Below are positions 25,237 through 33,676 of a stretch of 64,000 bases of DNA, piece after piece. Both the position numbers and the translations under genes were made by a program. Origin of the DNA: Rhodobacter capsulatus. Lineage in GTDB: Bacteria > Pseudomonadota > Alphaproteobacteria > Rhodobacterales > Rhodobacteraceae. Location of the stretch: the NCBI RefSeq assembly GCF_005144475.1, contig NZ_SWJZ01000014.1, positions 1 through 64,000 on the forward strand. Direction: 5' to 3'. Positions within the stretch are counted from its first letter, which is position 1, and every line of letters begins with the position of its first letter. The notes beneath the pieces are model-generated. The model searched no databases, was not told where the DNA came from, and worked only from the letters and a program-made list of their open reading frames with translations.

Positions 25237-26333
25237 GCGGCCACCTTGGCAAACAGCATCACATCCTCGGGGGCGACGGCAAAGCGGATCGGCTGGCCCG
25301 GCAGCAGCGCATCGGCGGAAAGCGAGGAGCCCCGCGAAAGCTGCGCAAAGGCCGGTTGCACCGCGCCATCGGGCAGGAATTCCAGCCTTATGCTGTCGCC
25401 GTGAAACAGCGTGTCGACCACCCTGCCCTGCACCAGATTGTCGCCCGTGGCGGGGCGCAGATGTTCGGGGCGGATGCCGATCAGCACCGCGCTGCCCGGA
25501 TGGAAACCGCCATTGCCCGCGGTTTTGCGGCGCAACACCCCCCCGCCCGGCAGGGTGATCACGTCGAATTCGGCCTCGCGCCCGGCGTAATGCGCCTCGA
25601 TCAGGTTCGTCGCGCCAATGAAATCGGCGACATAGGGCGTGGCCGGGCGGTCATACAGATCGTTCGGCGTGCCGATCTGGCGGATCCGCCCCGCCTCCAT
25701 CACCACGATCCGGTTCGACAGCGCCAAAGCCTCGGTCTGATCATGCGTGACCATGAGAAAGGTGATGCCCAATTCCCGGTGCAGCCGCTTCAGTTCGACC
25801 TGCATCACCTCGCGCAGTTTCACATCGAGCGCCGAAAGCGGCTCATCGAGCAGCAGCACCCGCGGCTTGCGGATGAGCGCCCGCGCCATCGCCACGCGCT
25901 GCTTTTGCCCGCCCGATAGCGCGCCGGGGCGTTTCGTCCCCATCTGCGTCAGCCCGACCATTTCAAGCACCTCGGCCACCTGCCGGGGAATGTCGGACCG
26001 CGCCACAGTCGAACCGCGCACGGTCAGCCCGTAGGCGACGTTTTCCGCCACCGTCATATGCGGAAACAGCGCGTAATCCTGAAACACCGTGTTCACCGGG
26101 CGGCGATAGGGCGGATTGGTCGTCACATCCTGCCCGGCAATGCCGATCTTGCCGGAACTGGGCAGCTCGAAGCCGCCGATCAGCCGCAGCGTCGTCGTCT
26201 TGCCGCAGCCCGAGGGGCCCAGCAGCGTGACGAATTCGCCTTCGCCAATGGAGAAACTGGTTTCATGCAGCGCCTTGAAACTGCCGAAGGATTTGGTGAC
26301 GCCGTCGAGCGTCACGATAGGGCGTGAGGACAT
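25233..26333 (-). CDS. potA: Spermidine/putrescine ABC transporter ATPase (PotA)
   Basis: 366 residues. The nucleotide-binding domain has Walker A GPSGCGKTTTLR, Q-loop FQDYALFPHM, signature LSGGQKQRVAMARAL, Walker B LLLDEPLSALD and switch VTHDQTEALAL. Residues about 245-366 form the TOBE-type regulatory domain (IGIRPEHLRP). It is preceded by an 87-bp gap from potD with a CCCCGGGG-type hairpin that may uncouple potD from the membrane components. Confidence 0.92.
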   Translation of the reverse strand: MSSRPIVTLDGVTKSFGSFKALHETSFSIGEGEFVTLLGPSGCGKTTTLRLIGGFELPSSGKIGIAGQDVTTNPPYRRPVNTVFQDYALFPHMTVAENVAYGLTVRGSTVARSDIPRQVAEVLEMVGLTQMGTKRPGALSGGQKQRVAMARALIRKPRVLLLDEPLSALDVKLREVMQVELKRLHRELGITFLMVTHDQTEALALSNRIVVMEAGRIRQIGTPNDLYDRPATPYVADFIGATNLIEAHYAGREAEFDVITLPGGGVLRRKTAGNGGFHPGSAVLIGIRPEHLRPATGDNLVQGRVVDTLFHGDSIRLEFLPDGAVQPAFAQLSRGSSLSADALLPGQPIRFAVAPEDVMLFAKVAA

Positions 26334-26420
26334 GGGCCAATCCTGTGCGATGCGGAAGGGGGCGACCCCGGGGCTTGGCCGGGGCCGCAGATCTGGGTGC
26401 AGGACGGTGGGGAATGGGCC

Positions 26421-27473
26421 TCAGGGCGCCGCTTTCACCGCGTTCCAGACTTCAAGATACTTGTCGAGCCGCACCGGCTGCTGCCACATCACCAGGCTTT
26501 TCACGAAGTCGATGTTGTCGACCTTGCGCTCTGCCTTCATCGCCGCATCCATGCAGCCGCCCACGGCGCCCGGGTTCACCGGGAAATAGCCGGTCGATTT
26601 GGCGATGCCGCACTGACCCTCGGGCGATTGCATGTAGGACATGAATTTCGCGGCGCAGTCCTGGTTCGGCGTGCCCTTGACGAGCATCATCGAATCCATC
26701 CAGCCCTCGGCCTTTTCCCGGGGCGAGAATTCGGCCACGGTGAAGCCCTTGCCAAGCGCGTTCACATCCTTGCTGGTGAGCCCCGTCCAGGCGTTCGAGA
26801 CCCAGACTTCGTTGTTCGCCATCAGATCCGTCAGCTCGCCCGCGCTGGACCAGTATTTGCGGATCAGCGGCTTTTGCTCGATCAGCTTGGCCTTGACCGC
26901 CTCCAACTCGGCGTCGCTCAGATCGAAGATGTTCGGAAAGCCCAGATAGCGCGCCGTCCAGTAGATCGCCGATTTGTCGTCCCAAAGCGAGATCTTGCCC
27001 TTGTAGGCCGGGTCGAACAGAACGCCGATCGAGTCCGGCGTGCCGGTCACCTTGTCGGGGCGGTAGATCACCGAGACCGAGCCCCAGATCAGCGGCACGG
27101 CCCAGGTTTCGCCCTCGACCACGATTTCGGGATGTTTGGCGAATTCGGGATAGATGCCGTCGAGGCCGGTCACCGCCGCGGTGTCGACCGGATCGACGAA
27201 ACCCGCCAGCCGCATCATCGCCACCGTGTCAAGCGAGGGGGTGATGACGTCATAGACGCCACCGCCCGCCGCAAGCTTCGCCGCGAAATCGTCGTTCGAG
27301 CCGACATAGGTGGCGCTGACGGTGCAGCCCGAGGCTTCCTCGAAGGGCTTGAGGAAGGCGGGGTCGGCATAGCCCTCCCAGGTGAGAATGTTCAATTCGC
27401 CCGCCGCGGCCGCAAGCGGCAGGGCGGCCAGGGCAAACGCGGTCAGCGCCCGCGCGGTCCGTCTCCCAGTCAT
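26421..27473 (-). CDS. potD: Polyamine ABC transporter substrate-binding protein (PotD/PotF-like)
   Basis: 350 residues. Sec signal peptide (ALTAFALAALPLAAAAG), then the family start ELNILTWEGYADPAFLKPFE. SNDDFAAKLAAGGGVYDVITP and AVPLIWGSVSVIYRPDKV are typical of SBP_bac_8 polyamine receptors. The ligand is likely putrescine or spermidine; the specificity-determining residues were not resolved by eye. Its ATG overlaps the upstream regulator's stop (ATGA), an unusual regulator-receptor coupling. Confidence 0.88.
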   Translation of the reverse strand: MTGRRTARALTAFALAALPLAAAAGELNILTWEGYADPAFLKPFEEASGCTVSATYVGSNDDFAAKLAAGGGVYDVITPSLDTVAMMRLAGFVDPVDTAAVTGLDGIYPEFAKHPEIVVEGETWAVPLIWGSVSVIYRPDKVTGTPDSIGVLFDPAYKGKISLWDDKSAIYWTARYLGFPNIFDLSDAELEAVKAKLIEQKPLIRKYWSSAGELTDLMANNEVWVSNAWTGLTSKDVNALGKGFTVAEFSPREKAEGWMDSMMLVKGTPNQDCAAKFMSYMQSPEGQCGIAKSTGYFPVNPGAVGGCMDAAMKAERKVDNIDFVKSLVMWQQPVRLDKYLEVWNAVKAAP

Positions 27474-28810
27474 GTGTCTTCACTCCTTGTTGGTTGCGTG
27501 TCGCGTGACCTGTTCATCTTGCGGATCAGGGTCGCGACATCGATGCCGAGCGCCTTGGCGGCGCTTCGCTTGCTTCCGTGGTCGGCCACGGAATTCTCGA
27601 TGGTCCGGATTTCAAACGCCCGGACCAGATCCTTGAGCGGCAGCCCCGTCCGATCGGGGCTCCGCGGCGGGGCGGTGTCCTGCACCGGCGGCAGCTGCGC
27701 GGGCTCGGCCATGGTTTCGGCCAAAAGCGCGGCGCGGCGCAGAGCCGCGATCACTTCGCGCAGGTTGCCGGGCAGCGGACGCGCGGCCAGCGCCTTGACG
27801 AAACGCGCCGAAAGCGCCAGCGGCTGCGGCCGGGCGCGGTTGATCTCGGCCAGCCAGGCGTCCAGCAGCGGCACCAGAAAGGCGGGGTCGTCGCGCAAGG
27901 GCGGCAGGGTCAGGCTCAGCCCGCAAAGCCGGAAATAAAGCGCCTCGGGCAGCCTGCCCGCCGCGCACAGCGGCCAGAGCGGGCGCGTGGCGGTGGACAG
28001 GATCCTTGTGCCGCCCGTTTCCAGCACCACATCAAGCGTCGCAAGCAGCCGCCCGGCCAGCGCGGGGGGCAGCAGATCGACCGCCTCAAGGACAAGCGTG
28101 CCGCCCGCCGCCGCCTCGATCCGGCCGATGCGGCCCGGATCGGTGGCGCCCGTGCCGAACAATTCGGCGTCGAAGGTCGCCGCATCGAGCGCGGCACAGG
28201 AGATCGTCGCCACCGGCGCCCCCTGCCCGGCCAATGCGCGGGTCAGAAGCGTCGTCTTGCCGGTGCCGGTCTCGCCCGAAAGATGCACCGCCAGCCCCTG
28301 CACCAAAGCGGCGTCAAGCTGCCCGGCCAGCGCCTGACGCGCCGGGCTGGTGACAAAGGGCGCCTGCGGGGCCAGATCGCGGGCCAGACGGAACTGCCCG
28401 CGCGCGGGGCTGGCCACCGGATGCGCGCCCAACTCGCGCAGCGTCACCAGCGCGGCATAGGGATCGTCGTCCTGCCGCAGGATCGAGAGCTGCGCGCTGA
28501 CCGCCCGCCCCGAGGGCAAGGTGCCCGTGGTCTCGGTCCGCCGCAGCCGGATCAGCCCCTCGGACAATTCGGCCGCCAGCCGCCCGGTGCCGCGCAAAGG
28601 CCGCGCCAGATCCGCGCCCAGCAGATCGGCCCGGCTCGCGCGCAAGAGCCGCTCCATCGGCGCATTCACCAGCCGGATCCGGCCATCCAGCTCGACCAGC
28701 GCCGCGCCATCGGTCAACCCGTTGAGAAAACTTGGAAAGCCGGGATCGTCGATGAAGCCCGGACGGCGCCGCCCCAGCCCGGCCTGCGGTTCGCTGCGAT
28801 AAAACCTCAT
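27470..28810 (-). CDS. PAS-AAA-Fis regulator of TyrR/NtrC type without the sigma-54 loop
   Basis: 446 residues. A PAS-like N-terminus (about 30-110: GAALVELDGRIRLVNAPMERL), an AAA+ domain (about 150-370) with Walker A LSGETGTGKTTLL, and a C-terminal Fis-type helix-turn-helix (GSKRSAAKALGIDVATLIRK). Where sigma-54 activators have GAFTGA after ELFG, this protein reads AELFGTGATDPGRIG, and Walker B is altered (LVLEAVDLL, without DE). It therefore probably does not remodel sigma-54 holoenzyme and may act like TyrR. It overlaps both neighbours by ATGA and very likely controls the pot operon it belongs to. Confidence 0.8.
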   Translation of the reverse strand: MRFYRSEPQAGLGRRRPGFIDDPGFPSFLNGLTDGAALVELDGRIRLVNAPMERLLRASRADLLGADLARPLRGTGRLAAELSEGLIRLRRTETTGTLPSGRAVSAQLSILRQDDDPYAALVTLRELGAHPVASPARGQFRLARDLAPQAPFVTSPARQALAGQLDAALVQGLAVHLSGETGTGKTTLLTRALAGQGAPVATISCAALDAATFDAELFGTGATDPGRIGRIEAAAGGTLVLEAVDLLPPALAGRLLATLDVVLETGGTRILSTATRPLWPLCAAGRLPEALYFRLCGLSLTLPPLRDDPAFLVPLLDAWLAEINRARPQPLALSARFVKALAARPLPGNLREVIAALRRAALLAETMAEPAQLPPVQDTAPPRSPDRTGLPLKDLVRAFEIRTIENSVADHGSKRSAAKALGIDVATLIRKMNRSRDTQPTRSEDT

Positions 28811-29943
28811 GCCGGTTCCCCCGCGGATGCGCGCCGTCGCGCGGTCTTGCGGCGGCCGCGCAGCACGTAGCGGCGCGGCCCCTCGGGCATCAGCGTGACC
28901 CGGAAAAGCCAGGCCGCGCGGGGCTGATCGGGCTCGCGCAGGGCGAGTTCGGTCTCCGCCTCGCTGTCGTCCAACGCCGCGCTGCACAGCCGCTCAAAGG
29001 CGTGCCGCGTCGCGGCCAGGCTGTCGAAGGGCGCGCCCAGCAGCCCGCTGCCGCCCAGCGCACGGTCGGCCGCCGCATTCGTCGCCAAAATGAGCCCCGC
29101 CTCGGACAGAACGAAGATCGGATCGGGCACGGCGCCCAGAATGTCGCGCATCACCTCGGCCTCGGCGCTGATCGCGCGTTCGCGGGCGCGGCTTGGCCCG
29201 ATGTCGCGGGTGGTGCCCCAAAGCCGGATCAGCTGATCATCGCGGATCAGGGCGCGGAAATCGTTTTCCACCAGCATCGGCGTGCCGTCATGGCGCTGGT
29301 CGATCGCCTGCGCACCATCCAGCCGATAGCCCATGTGCACCAGATCGCGGATCATCGCCCGGTTCACCGGCGTTTCGGGAAAGTAGCGGCTGACCGGCTG
29401 GGTGTTGAAATCCTGATCCGCGGGCACGGCATAAAGCGCCGCCATCGCATCGTTGCAGGCCCGCCAGCGCGCACGGTTGCGAAACACCTGATCGACGATC
29501 TCTTCCTCGGGGCGGCGCAGATCGACCGGGTCCAGGAAATCGATGCACCAGCAGGCGTCGCGGGCGGCATCGATCATCTGCGACAGGATCTCGACGCGGT
29601 CGAGCTGATCGGCAAAGGCCGCGGGCACCGCCTCGGTCAGGCGCATCACGAAAAGCCACAGCCCACCCCCGGCGCGCTGCGCGCATTGCAGCACGGCGGG
29701 CCTGTCCTCGCCCAGCACCCGGGCCGAAAAAGCGAGCGGTTCCCAATCGGCGCCCGCGATGATCGCCTGCAGCCGGTCGGCGCTGGCCGCGGGGAACAGA
29801 TCGGCCAGCCGCCCCCCGGCCGCCATGCCCCGCCCGGCCAGCCAAAGCGCGGCCGCGGGGTTGGCGGGCTGCGCGGTGCCGGGCGCGGACAGCGCCAGCA
29901 CCGGCATCGGCAGTTCGGCAAAGGGGGAAGAAATCTGTGTCAT
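28807..29943 (-). CDS. PAS-domain sensory protein, no output domain recognised
   Basis: 378 residues, first gene of the polyamine operon. It has three PAS-like segments: about 8-100 (MPVLALSAPGTAQPANPAAA), about 115-250 (RVEILSQMIDAARDACWCID, containing VENDFRALIRDDQLIRLWGT), and about 262-370 (ILGAVPDPIFVLSEAGLILATN). A basic tail (RGRRKTARRRAS) follows. No kinase, cyclase or HTH motif is visible. Because its stop overlaps the TyrR-like regulator's ATG, the two probably work as partners, with this protein sensing and passing a signal by contact. Function is inferred from context only. Confidence 0.65.
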   Translation of the reverse strand: MTQISSPFAELPMPVLALSAPGTAQPANPAAALWLAGRGMAAGGRLADLFPAASADRLQAIIAGADWEPLAFSARVLGEDRPAVLQCAQRAGGGLWLFVMRLTEAVPAAFADQLDRVEILSQMIDAARDACWCIDFLDPVDLRRPEEEIVDQVFRNRARWRACNDAMAALYAVPADQDFNTQPVSRYFPETPVNRAMIRDLVHMGYRLDGAQAIDQRHDGTPMLVENDFRALIRDDQLIRLWGTTRDIGPSRARERAISAEAEVMRDILGAVPDPIFVLSEAGLILATNAAADRALGGSGLLGAPFDSLAATRHAFERLCSAALDDSEAETELALREPDQPRAAWLFRVTLMPEGPRRYVLRGRRKTARRRASAGEPA

Positions 29944-30316
29944 CTGGCCGTCTGTCAGGGGTGATCCCCCGAGGATGCGACCTCCCGCCGCACCGGCAAT
30001 CGAAATTGCGCGCTTGTCCCGCGTTTTTGGAATTTCGCTGCACTCTTGCGCATATTGCGTTGCGATTTTGCATTTTCATCCGGATCAAAGACAGGAAAAG
30101 GCTGAAAATCCGGCACCGGGGGACGATGGCGCAGGCCGCCTGGCCCCGCTGCGGCGCCGAAACCGCGCGCCATCGCCAGGCCGCAGCGCAGCGCCCCAAG
30201 GCGCCTTGCGGGGGGGATTCGTCGCAGCCGACGGCCCCCTCGCGGCATCTTTACGCATCTTGCCTTGACCTTTGGCCGCCCAGAGGCCAGCTTGCGCCGA
30301 CTTTTGGGAGCGATCC
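29944..30316. promoter_or_regulatory. 373-bp divergent region between the polyamine operon and lolCE
   Basis: No gene seen. The stretch about 29998-30090 is relatively AT-rich and carries repeated TTGC words (AAATTGCGCGC, CTCTTGCGCATATTGCG, GTTGCGATTTTGCATTTTC). This is the best place for the promoter of the PAS/TyrR/pot operon and for regulator sites. The right part is GC-rich and leads into lolCE. Confidence 0.4.
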
Positions 30317-31609
30317 ATGGCCACACGCACCGCGCCGTTTTCCGGCTTCGAATTCCTGATCGCCTGGCGCTACCTGCGCGCCCGCCGCGCCGAGGGCGGC
30401 GTCAGCGTGATGACCTGGATCAGCCTGATCGGCATCATGCTCGGCGTCGCCGCGCTGATCATCACGCTGGCCGTGCGCGCGGGCTTTCGCGCCGAATTCG
30501 TCGACACGATCCTGGGATCGAACGCCCATGTCACCGTCTATTCCGCGCCGATGGAAGTCGCGCCCGAGACCGGGATCTTTTCCAGCCTGATGCCCGATTA
30601 CGCCGACCGCGCGGCGCGGCTGGCGCAGGTGCCGGGCGTCACCCGGGCCGCGCCGCTGATCCGGGGCCAGGTGATGGCGACGATGAACGACCGCTCGAAC
30701 GTCGCGGAAGTCTATGGGATTTCTTACGAAAACCTGATGACCATCCCCCGCGTCGCGCAATCGACGCAGATCGACGGGGAAATCGAAAGCTTCGGTCAGG
30801 GCATCGCCATGGGCTCGGAACTGGCGCGGGAACTGGGCGTGGCGGCGGGCGACACGGTCAAGCTGATCTCTCCGAACGGGGTCAAGACCCCCTTCGGCGT
30901 CTCGCCGCGGGTGAATGCCTATACCGTCGTCTACATCTTCACCGCCGGGCGCTGGGACATCGACCGCACCCGCATCTACATGCCCTTCGCCGAGGCGCAG
31001 AGCTTCTTCAACCGCGAGGGCGGCGCCGACGAGATCGAGGTGATGGTGAAAGACCCCGAACGGGTCGATGACCTGACGCCGCAGCTGATCGCGGCGGGGG
31101 GCGCGGGCACGATGTTGTGGAGCTGGCGCGATGCCTCGGGCTCGTTCCTGCGCGCGCTGACGATGGAGGACAACGTGATGTTCGTCATCCTGTCCGTGCT
31201 GGTGCTGATCGCGACGATGAACATCACCTCGGGGCTGATCATGTTGGTGAAGAACAAGGGCCGCGACATCGGCATTCTGCGCACCATGGGGCTGACCGAG
31301 GGCTCGGTGATGCGGGTGTTTTTCCTCTGCGGGGCGTTCACCGGCACCATAGGCACGGCGCTGGGCGTCGGGCTGGGGGTGCTTTTCGCGCTCAACATCA
31401 GCCATGTGATGGAGGCGGTGAACTGGGTCAGCGGCGGTGGCGCCTGGGATCCGTCGATCCGCGGCATCTATGAATTGCCCGCGAAACTGCTGCCCTGGGA
31501 CGTCGCCAAGGCCGTGCTTCTGGCGCTTGGCCTCAGCTTCGTCGTGACGATCTTTCCGGCCCGCCGGGCGGCGCGGCTGAACCCGGTGGAGGCGCTGCGC
31601 TATGAATGA
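30317..31609 (+). CDS. lolC: Lipoprotein-releasing ABC transporter permease (LolC/LolE)
   Basis: 430 residues. FtsX/MacB-type topology: first helix [21 protein letters not shown], a large periplasmic domain (about 50-270), then three C-terminal helices ([58 protein letters not shown]). With LolD it extracts outer-membrane lipoproteins from the inner membrane. A single LolC/E-like protein (sometimes called LolF) is usual outside gammaproteobacteria. Start: ATG at 30317 with GGGAG upstream. It overlaps lolD by 8 bp. Confidence 0.9.
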   Translation: MATRTAPFSGFEFLIAWRYLRARRAEGGVSVMTWISLIGIMLGVAALIITLAVRAGFRAEFVDTILGSNAHVTVYSAPMEVAPETGIFSSLMPDYADRAARLAQVPGVTRAAPLIRGQVMATMNDRSNVAEVYGISYENLMTIPRVAQSTQIDGEIESFGQGIAMGSELARELGVAAGDTVKLISPNGVKTPFGVSPRVNAYTVVYIFTAGRWDIDRTRIYMPFAEAQSFFNREGGADEIEVMVKDPERVDDLTPQLIAAGGAGTMLWSWRDASGSFLRALTMEDNVMFVILSVLVLIATMNITSGLIMLVKNKGRDIGILRTMGLTEGSVMRVFFLCGAFTGTIGTALGVGLGVLFALNISHVMEAVNWVSGGGAWDPSIRGIYELPAKLLPWDVAKAVLLALGLSFVVTIFPARRAARLNPVEALRYE

Positions 31610-32285
31610 GGTGTTGCGGCTTGATGCGCTCGAAAAGGGTTACAACCGCGGCAAGGCGAATGAAATCATCGTTCTGCGCGGGGCCTCTCTGGTCATTCCG
31701 CGCGGGCAGGTGGTGGCGCTTGTCGCGCCCTCGGGGGCGGGGAAATCGACGCTTCTGCATATCGCCGGGCTTCTGGACACGCCTGATTCCGGCCGGGTGA
31801 TCGTGAACGGGCAGGATCTGACCGGGGCGAAGGACGCGGCCCGCACCGCGGCGCGGCGCGAGGCTTTGGGCTTTGTCTATCAGTTCCACCATCTGCTGCC
31901 GGAATTCACCGCGCTGGAAAACATCGTCCTGCCGCAGCTGGCGAATGGCACCGCGCGCAAGGCGGCCGAGGCGCGGGCGCAGGAATTGCTCGCCCGCGTC
32001 GGGCTGGCGGCGCGCGCCGGGCACCGGCCCTCGGCGCTCTCGGGGGGGGAACAGCAGCGCGTGGCCTTTTGCCGGGCGCTGGCGAACCGCCCTGCCCTGC
32101 TTCTGGCCGACGAGCCCACCGGCAACCTTGACCCGACCACCTCGGAAACCGTGTTCTCGGCGCTGATGGAGCTGGTGCGGGCGACCGGGCTTTCGGCGCT
32201 GATCGCGACGCACAACCTGGAGCTTGCGGCGCGGATGGACCGGGTGTTGCGGCTGAGCGACGGGCAACTGGTGGAGGCAAAATGA
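31602..32285 (+). CDS. lolD: Lipoprotein-releasing ABC transporter ATPase LolD
   Basis: 227 residues. Walker A is [15 protein letters not shown], the Q-loop is [12 protein letters not shown] (the LolD-type YQFHHLL), the signature is [15 protein letters not shown], and Walker B is [12 protein letters not shown]. It starts inside the end of lolC and shares ATGA with the following ArsC-like gene, giving a three-gene operon. Confidence 0.93.
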   Translation: MNEVLRLDALEKGYNRGKANEIIVLRGASLVIPRGQVVALVAPSGAGKSTLLHIAGLLDTPDSGRVIVNGQDLTGAKDAARTAARREALGFVYQFHHLLPEFTALENIVLPQLANGTARKAAEARAQELLARVGLAARAGHRPSALSGGEQQRVAFCRALANRPALLLADEPTGNLDPTTSETVFSALMELVRATGLSALIATHNLELAARMDRVLRLSDGQLVEAK

Positions 32286-32602
32286 TCGTTTACGGCATCA
32301 AGACCTGTGGCACGGTGCAAAAGGCGCTGGCGGCGCTGACGGCGGCGGGCAAGGCGCCGGTGCTGCGCGATGTGCGCAAAGAGCCGCTGACCGAGGCCGA
32401 GATCGCGGAATTCATCGCGGCCTTTGGCGACAAGCTGATCAACCGCAGCTCGACCACCTGGCGGGCGCTGTCGGAAGCCGAGCGCGACGCGCCGATCGAG
32501 TCCCTTTTGCGCGCCCATCCGACGCTGATGAAACGGCCGGTGATCCGTGGCGACAGCCTGACGCTGGGCTGGGACGCTGCCGCGCAAATGGCTCAATTAT
32601 AA
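32282..32602 (+). CDS. ArsC/Spx/YffB-family thioredoxin-fold protein
   Basis: 106 residues, thioredoxin fold. The N-terminus [13 protein letters not shown] holds the single redox cysteine of the ArsC/YffB group. [13 protein letters not shown] and [12 protein letters not shown] match YffB-type members. LMKRPVI is the conserved cis-Pro region. True arsenate reductases need further active-site residues, so arsenate reduction is doubtful; YffB-like proteins are glutathione-dependent thiol proteins of unclear role. Co-transcribed with lolD by overlap. Confidence 0.82.
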   Translation: MIVYGIKTCGTVQKALAALTAAGKAPVLRDVRKEPLTEAEIAEFIAAFGDKLINRSSTTWRALSEAERDAPIESLLRAHPTLMKRPVIRGDSLTLGWDAAAQMAQL

Positions 32603-32732
32603 CTCTTTCTTACCTCCGACGCGTCCAAGTAATCTCAAAGTTGCGACATCTTATAACTTCTGGACGATAGGATGGCGCGCCTTTTCGCGCTACTTTTCCC
32701 ATGGGGAAGAGGCGAGATACAGGCAGGACGTC

Positions 32733-33014
32733 ATGACCGCAATTCCGAAGCCGCGGATAGAAATCCCGCGCGAGGAAATCCGTTCCCAGTCGCAAAGCTT
32801 CTGGACACAGCTCGCATGGATCAGTGCGGGGGCCTCGCCGCTGATGGCCTGGCGCCGCGCCGCCCGGATGAGCGTGAGCGATCTTGCCCGGGAATCGGGC
32901 GTCGATCCCGAAACCATCACCGCGATCGAAGCGCGGCGTCACACCCCCAGCCGGCTGGAGCTGGTCGCACTGGCGGCCTCGCTGGGGCTTGGGGTCGGCG
33001 ATCTGCAAGACTGA
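32733..33014 (+). CDS. Small XRE-family helix-turn-helix protein
   Basis: 93 residues. Residues about 42-90 are a Cro/XRE HTH (AWRRAARMSVSDLARESGVD, then TITAIEARRHTPSRLELVAL). The N-terminal 40 residues are of unknown role. An AT-rich promoter region (32600-32690) separates it from the ArsC-like gene, so it has its own transcription. The last 19 bases with the stop codon are repeated 23 bp downstream. Target genes are unknown. Confidence 0.75.
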   Translation: MTAIPKPRIEIPREEIRSQSQSFWTQLAWISAGASPLMAWRRAARMSVSDLARESGVDPETITAIEARRHTPSRLELVALAASLGLGVGDLQD

Positions 33015-33046
33015 GCGCAGGCGATCTGCAAGACTGAGACACCCCG

Positions 33047-33079
33047 GAAAAGAAAAAAGCCCGCGTGGGCGCCGCGGGC
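33047..33079 (-). terminator. Terminator of the cold-shock gene
   Basis: A 6-bp GCCCGC/GCGGGC stem (33059-33064 / 33074-33079) with an inner GGCGCC is followed on the minus strand by TTTTTTCTTTT. It begins 23 bp after the cold-shock gene's stop. Confidence 0.75.
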
Positions 33080-33102
33080 CTTCTCGACGGCAGGAGCGTC
33101 GT

Positions 33103-33309
33103 TCAGAGAAGTTTCAGATCGCCCGCCGACGAGCGGCCGTCGCGCCCCGAGATCAGTTCGAAGCTGATCTTCTGGTTGTCGCTGAGCGACTTCAGCCCGG
33201 CGCGTTCCACCGCCGAGATGTGGACGAAGACGTCCTTGCCACCACCATCGGGGGCGATGAACCCGTAGCCCTTGGTGGTGTTGAACCATTTCACGGTTCC
33301 GGTAGCCAT
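33103..33309 (-). CDS. Cold-shock domain protein (CspA family)
   Basis: 68 residues, a single five-stranded OB fold. The N-terminus is [20 protein letters not shown], with RNP1 KGYGFIAP and RNP2 DVFVHIS, the RNA-contacting motifs. It acts as an RNA chaperone. Start: ATG after GAGGAGAGAG. It has a long untranslated leader, as cold-shock genes often do, and its own terminator. Confidence 0.93.
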   Translation of the reverse strand: MATGTVKWFNTTKGYGFIAPDGGGKDVFVHISAVERAGLKSLSDNQKISFELISGRDGRSSAGDLKLL

Positions 33310-33676
33310 GTCTCTCTCCTCGTATTGGCCTGGGGCGACATTGCCCCCGGACGTGCAGCCAGGTCTTCCAGTGTCTTCCGGCTGCCCCGAAAAGGGAGCG
33401 GTAGGAAAGTCCAGTTCACGCGAAGGGAAGCGTGCCATAGACCGTCCAAAAATCAACGGCCAAAGCGCCGCAGGCGCTGATTTCAAAGGCTGCGACATTT
33501 TTGCATCCCCAAGTTGAAGATGGAATAGTTTCAGGGTGTTGTCAGACGGCCAAAAGCCGGAACAAAGCCAAAACAGCCGCCCCTTCCGCGCGCCCCGCGC
33601 CATAGCCGCGCAGGGCTTGAAAATGCAGGAACGCCACAGGTTTCCCCATGGCGTCCCGGTCGTTCAGGCGGCGATT
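33310..33676. other. 367-bp leader/spacer between thrS and the cold-shock gene
   Basis: No gene seen. It probably contains the cold-shock promoter and a long 5' leader on the minus strand (AT-richer near 33490-33540, with TGCAAAAATGTCG). The thrS-proximal part has a weak ACGCCA/TGGCGT stem (about 33633-33656) that could end thrS transcription. Confidence 0.4.

Noticed and set aside
30085-31405. Minus-strand frames opposite lolCE
   Set aside because: His/Arg/Gln-rich translations with no domain; lolCE on the plus strand has clear FtsX-type helices and a ribosome-binding site.
32282-32602. Arsenate reductase (ars) function for the ArsC-fold gene
   Set aside because: Only the YffB-type single cysteine and cis-Pro region are seen, and the gene is coupled to lolD with no arsenic-resistance genes nearby.
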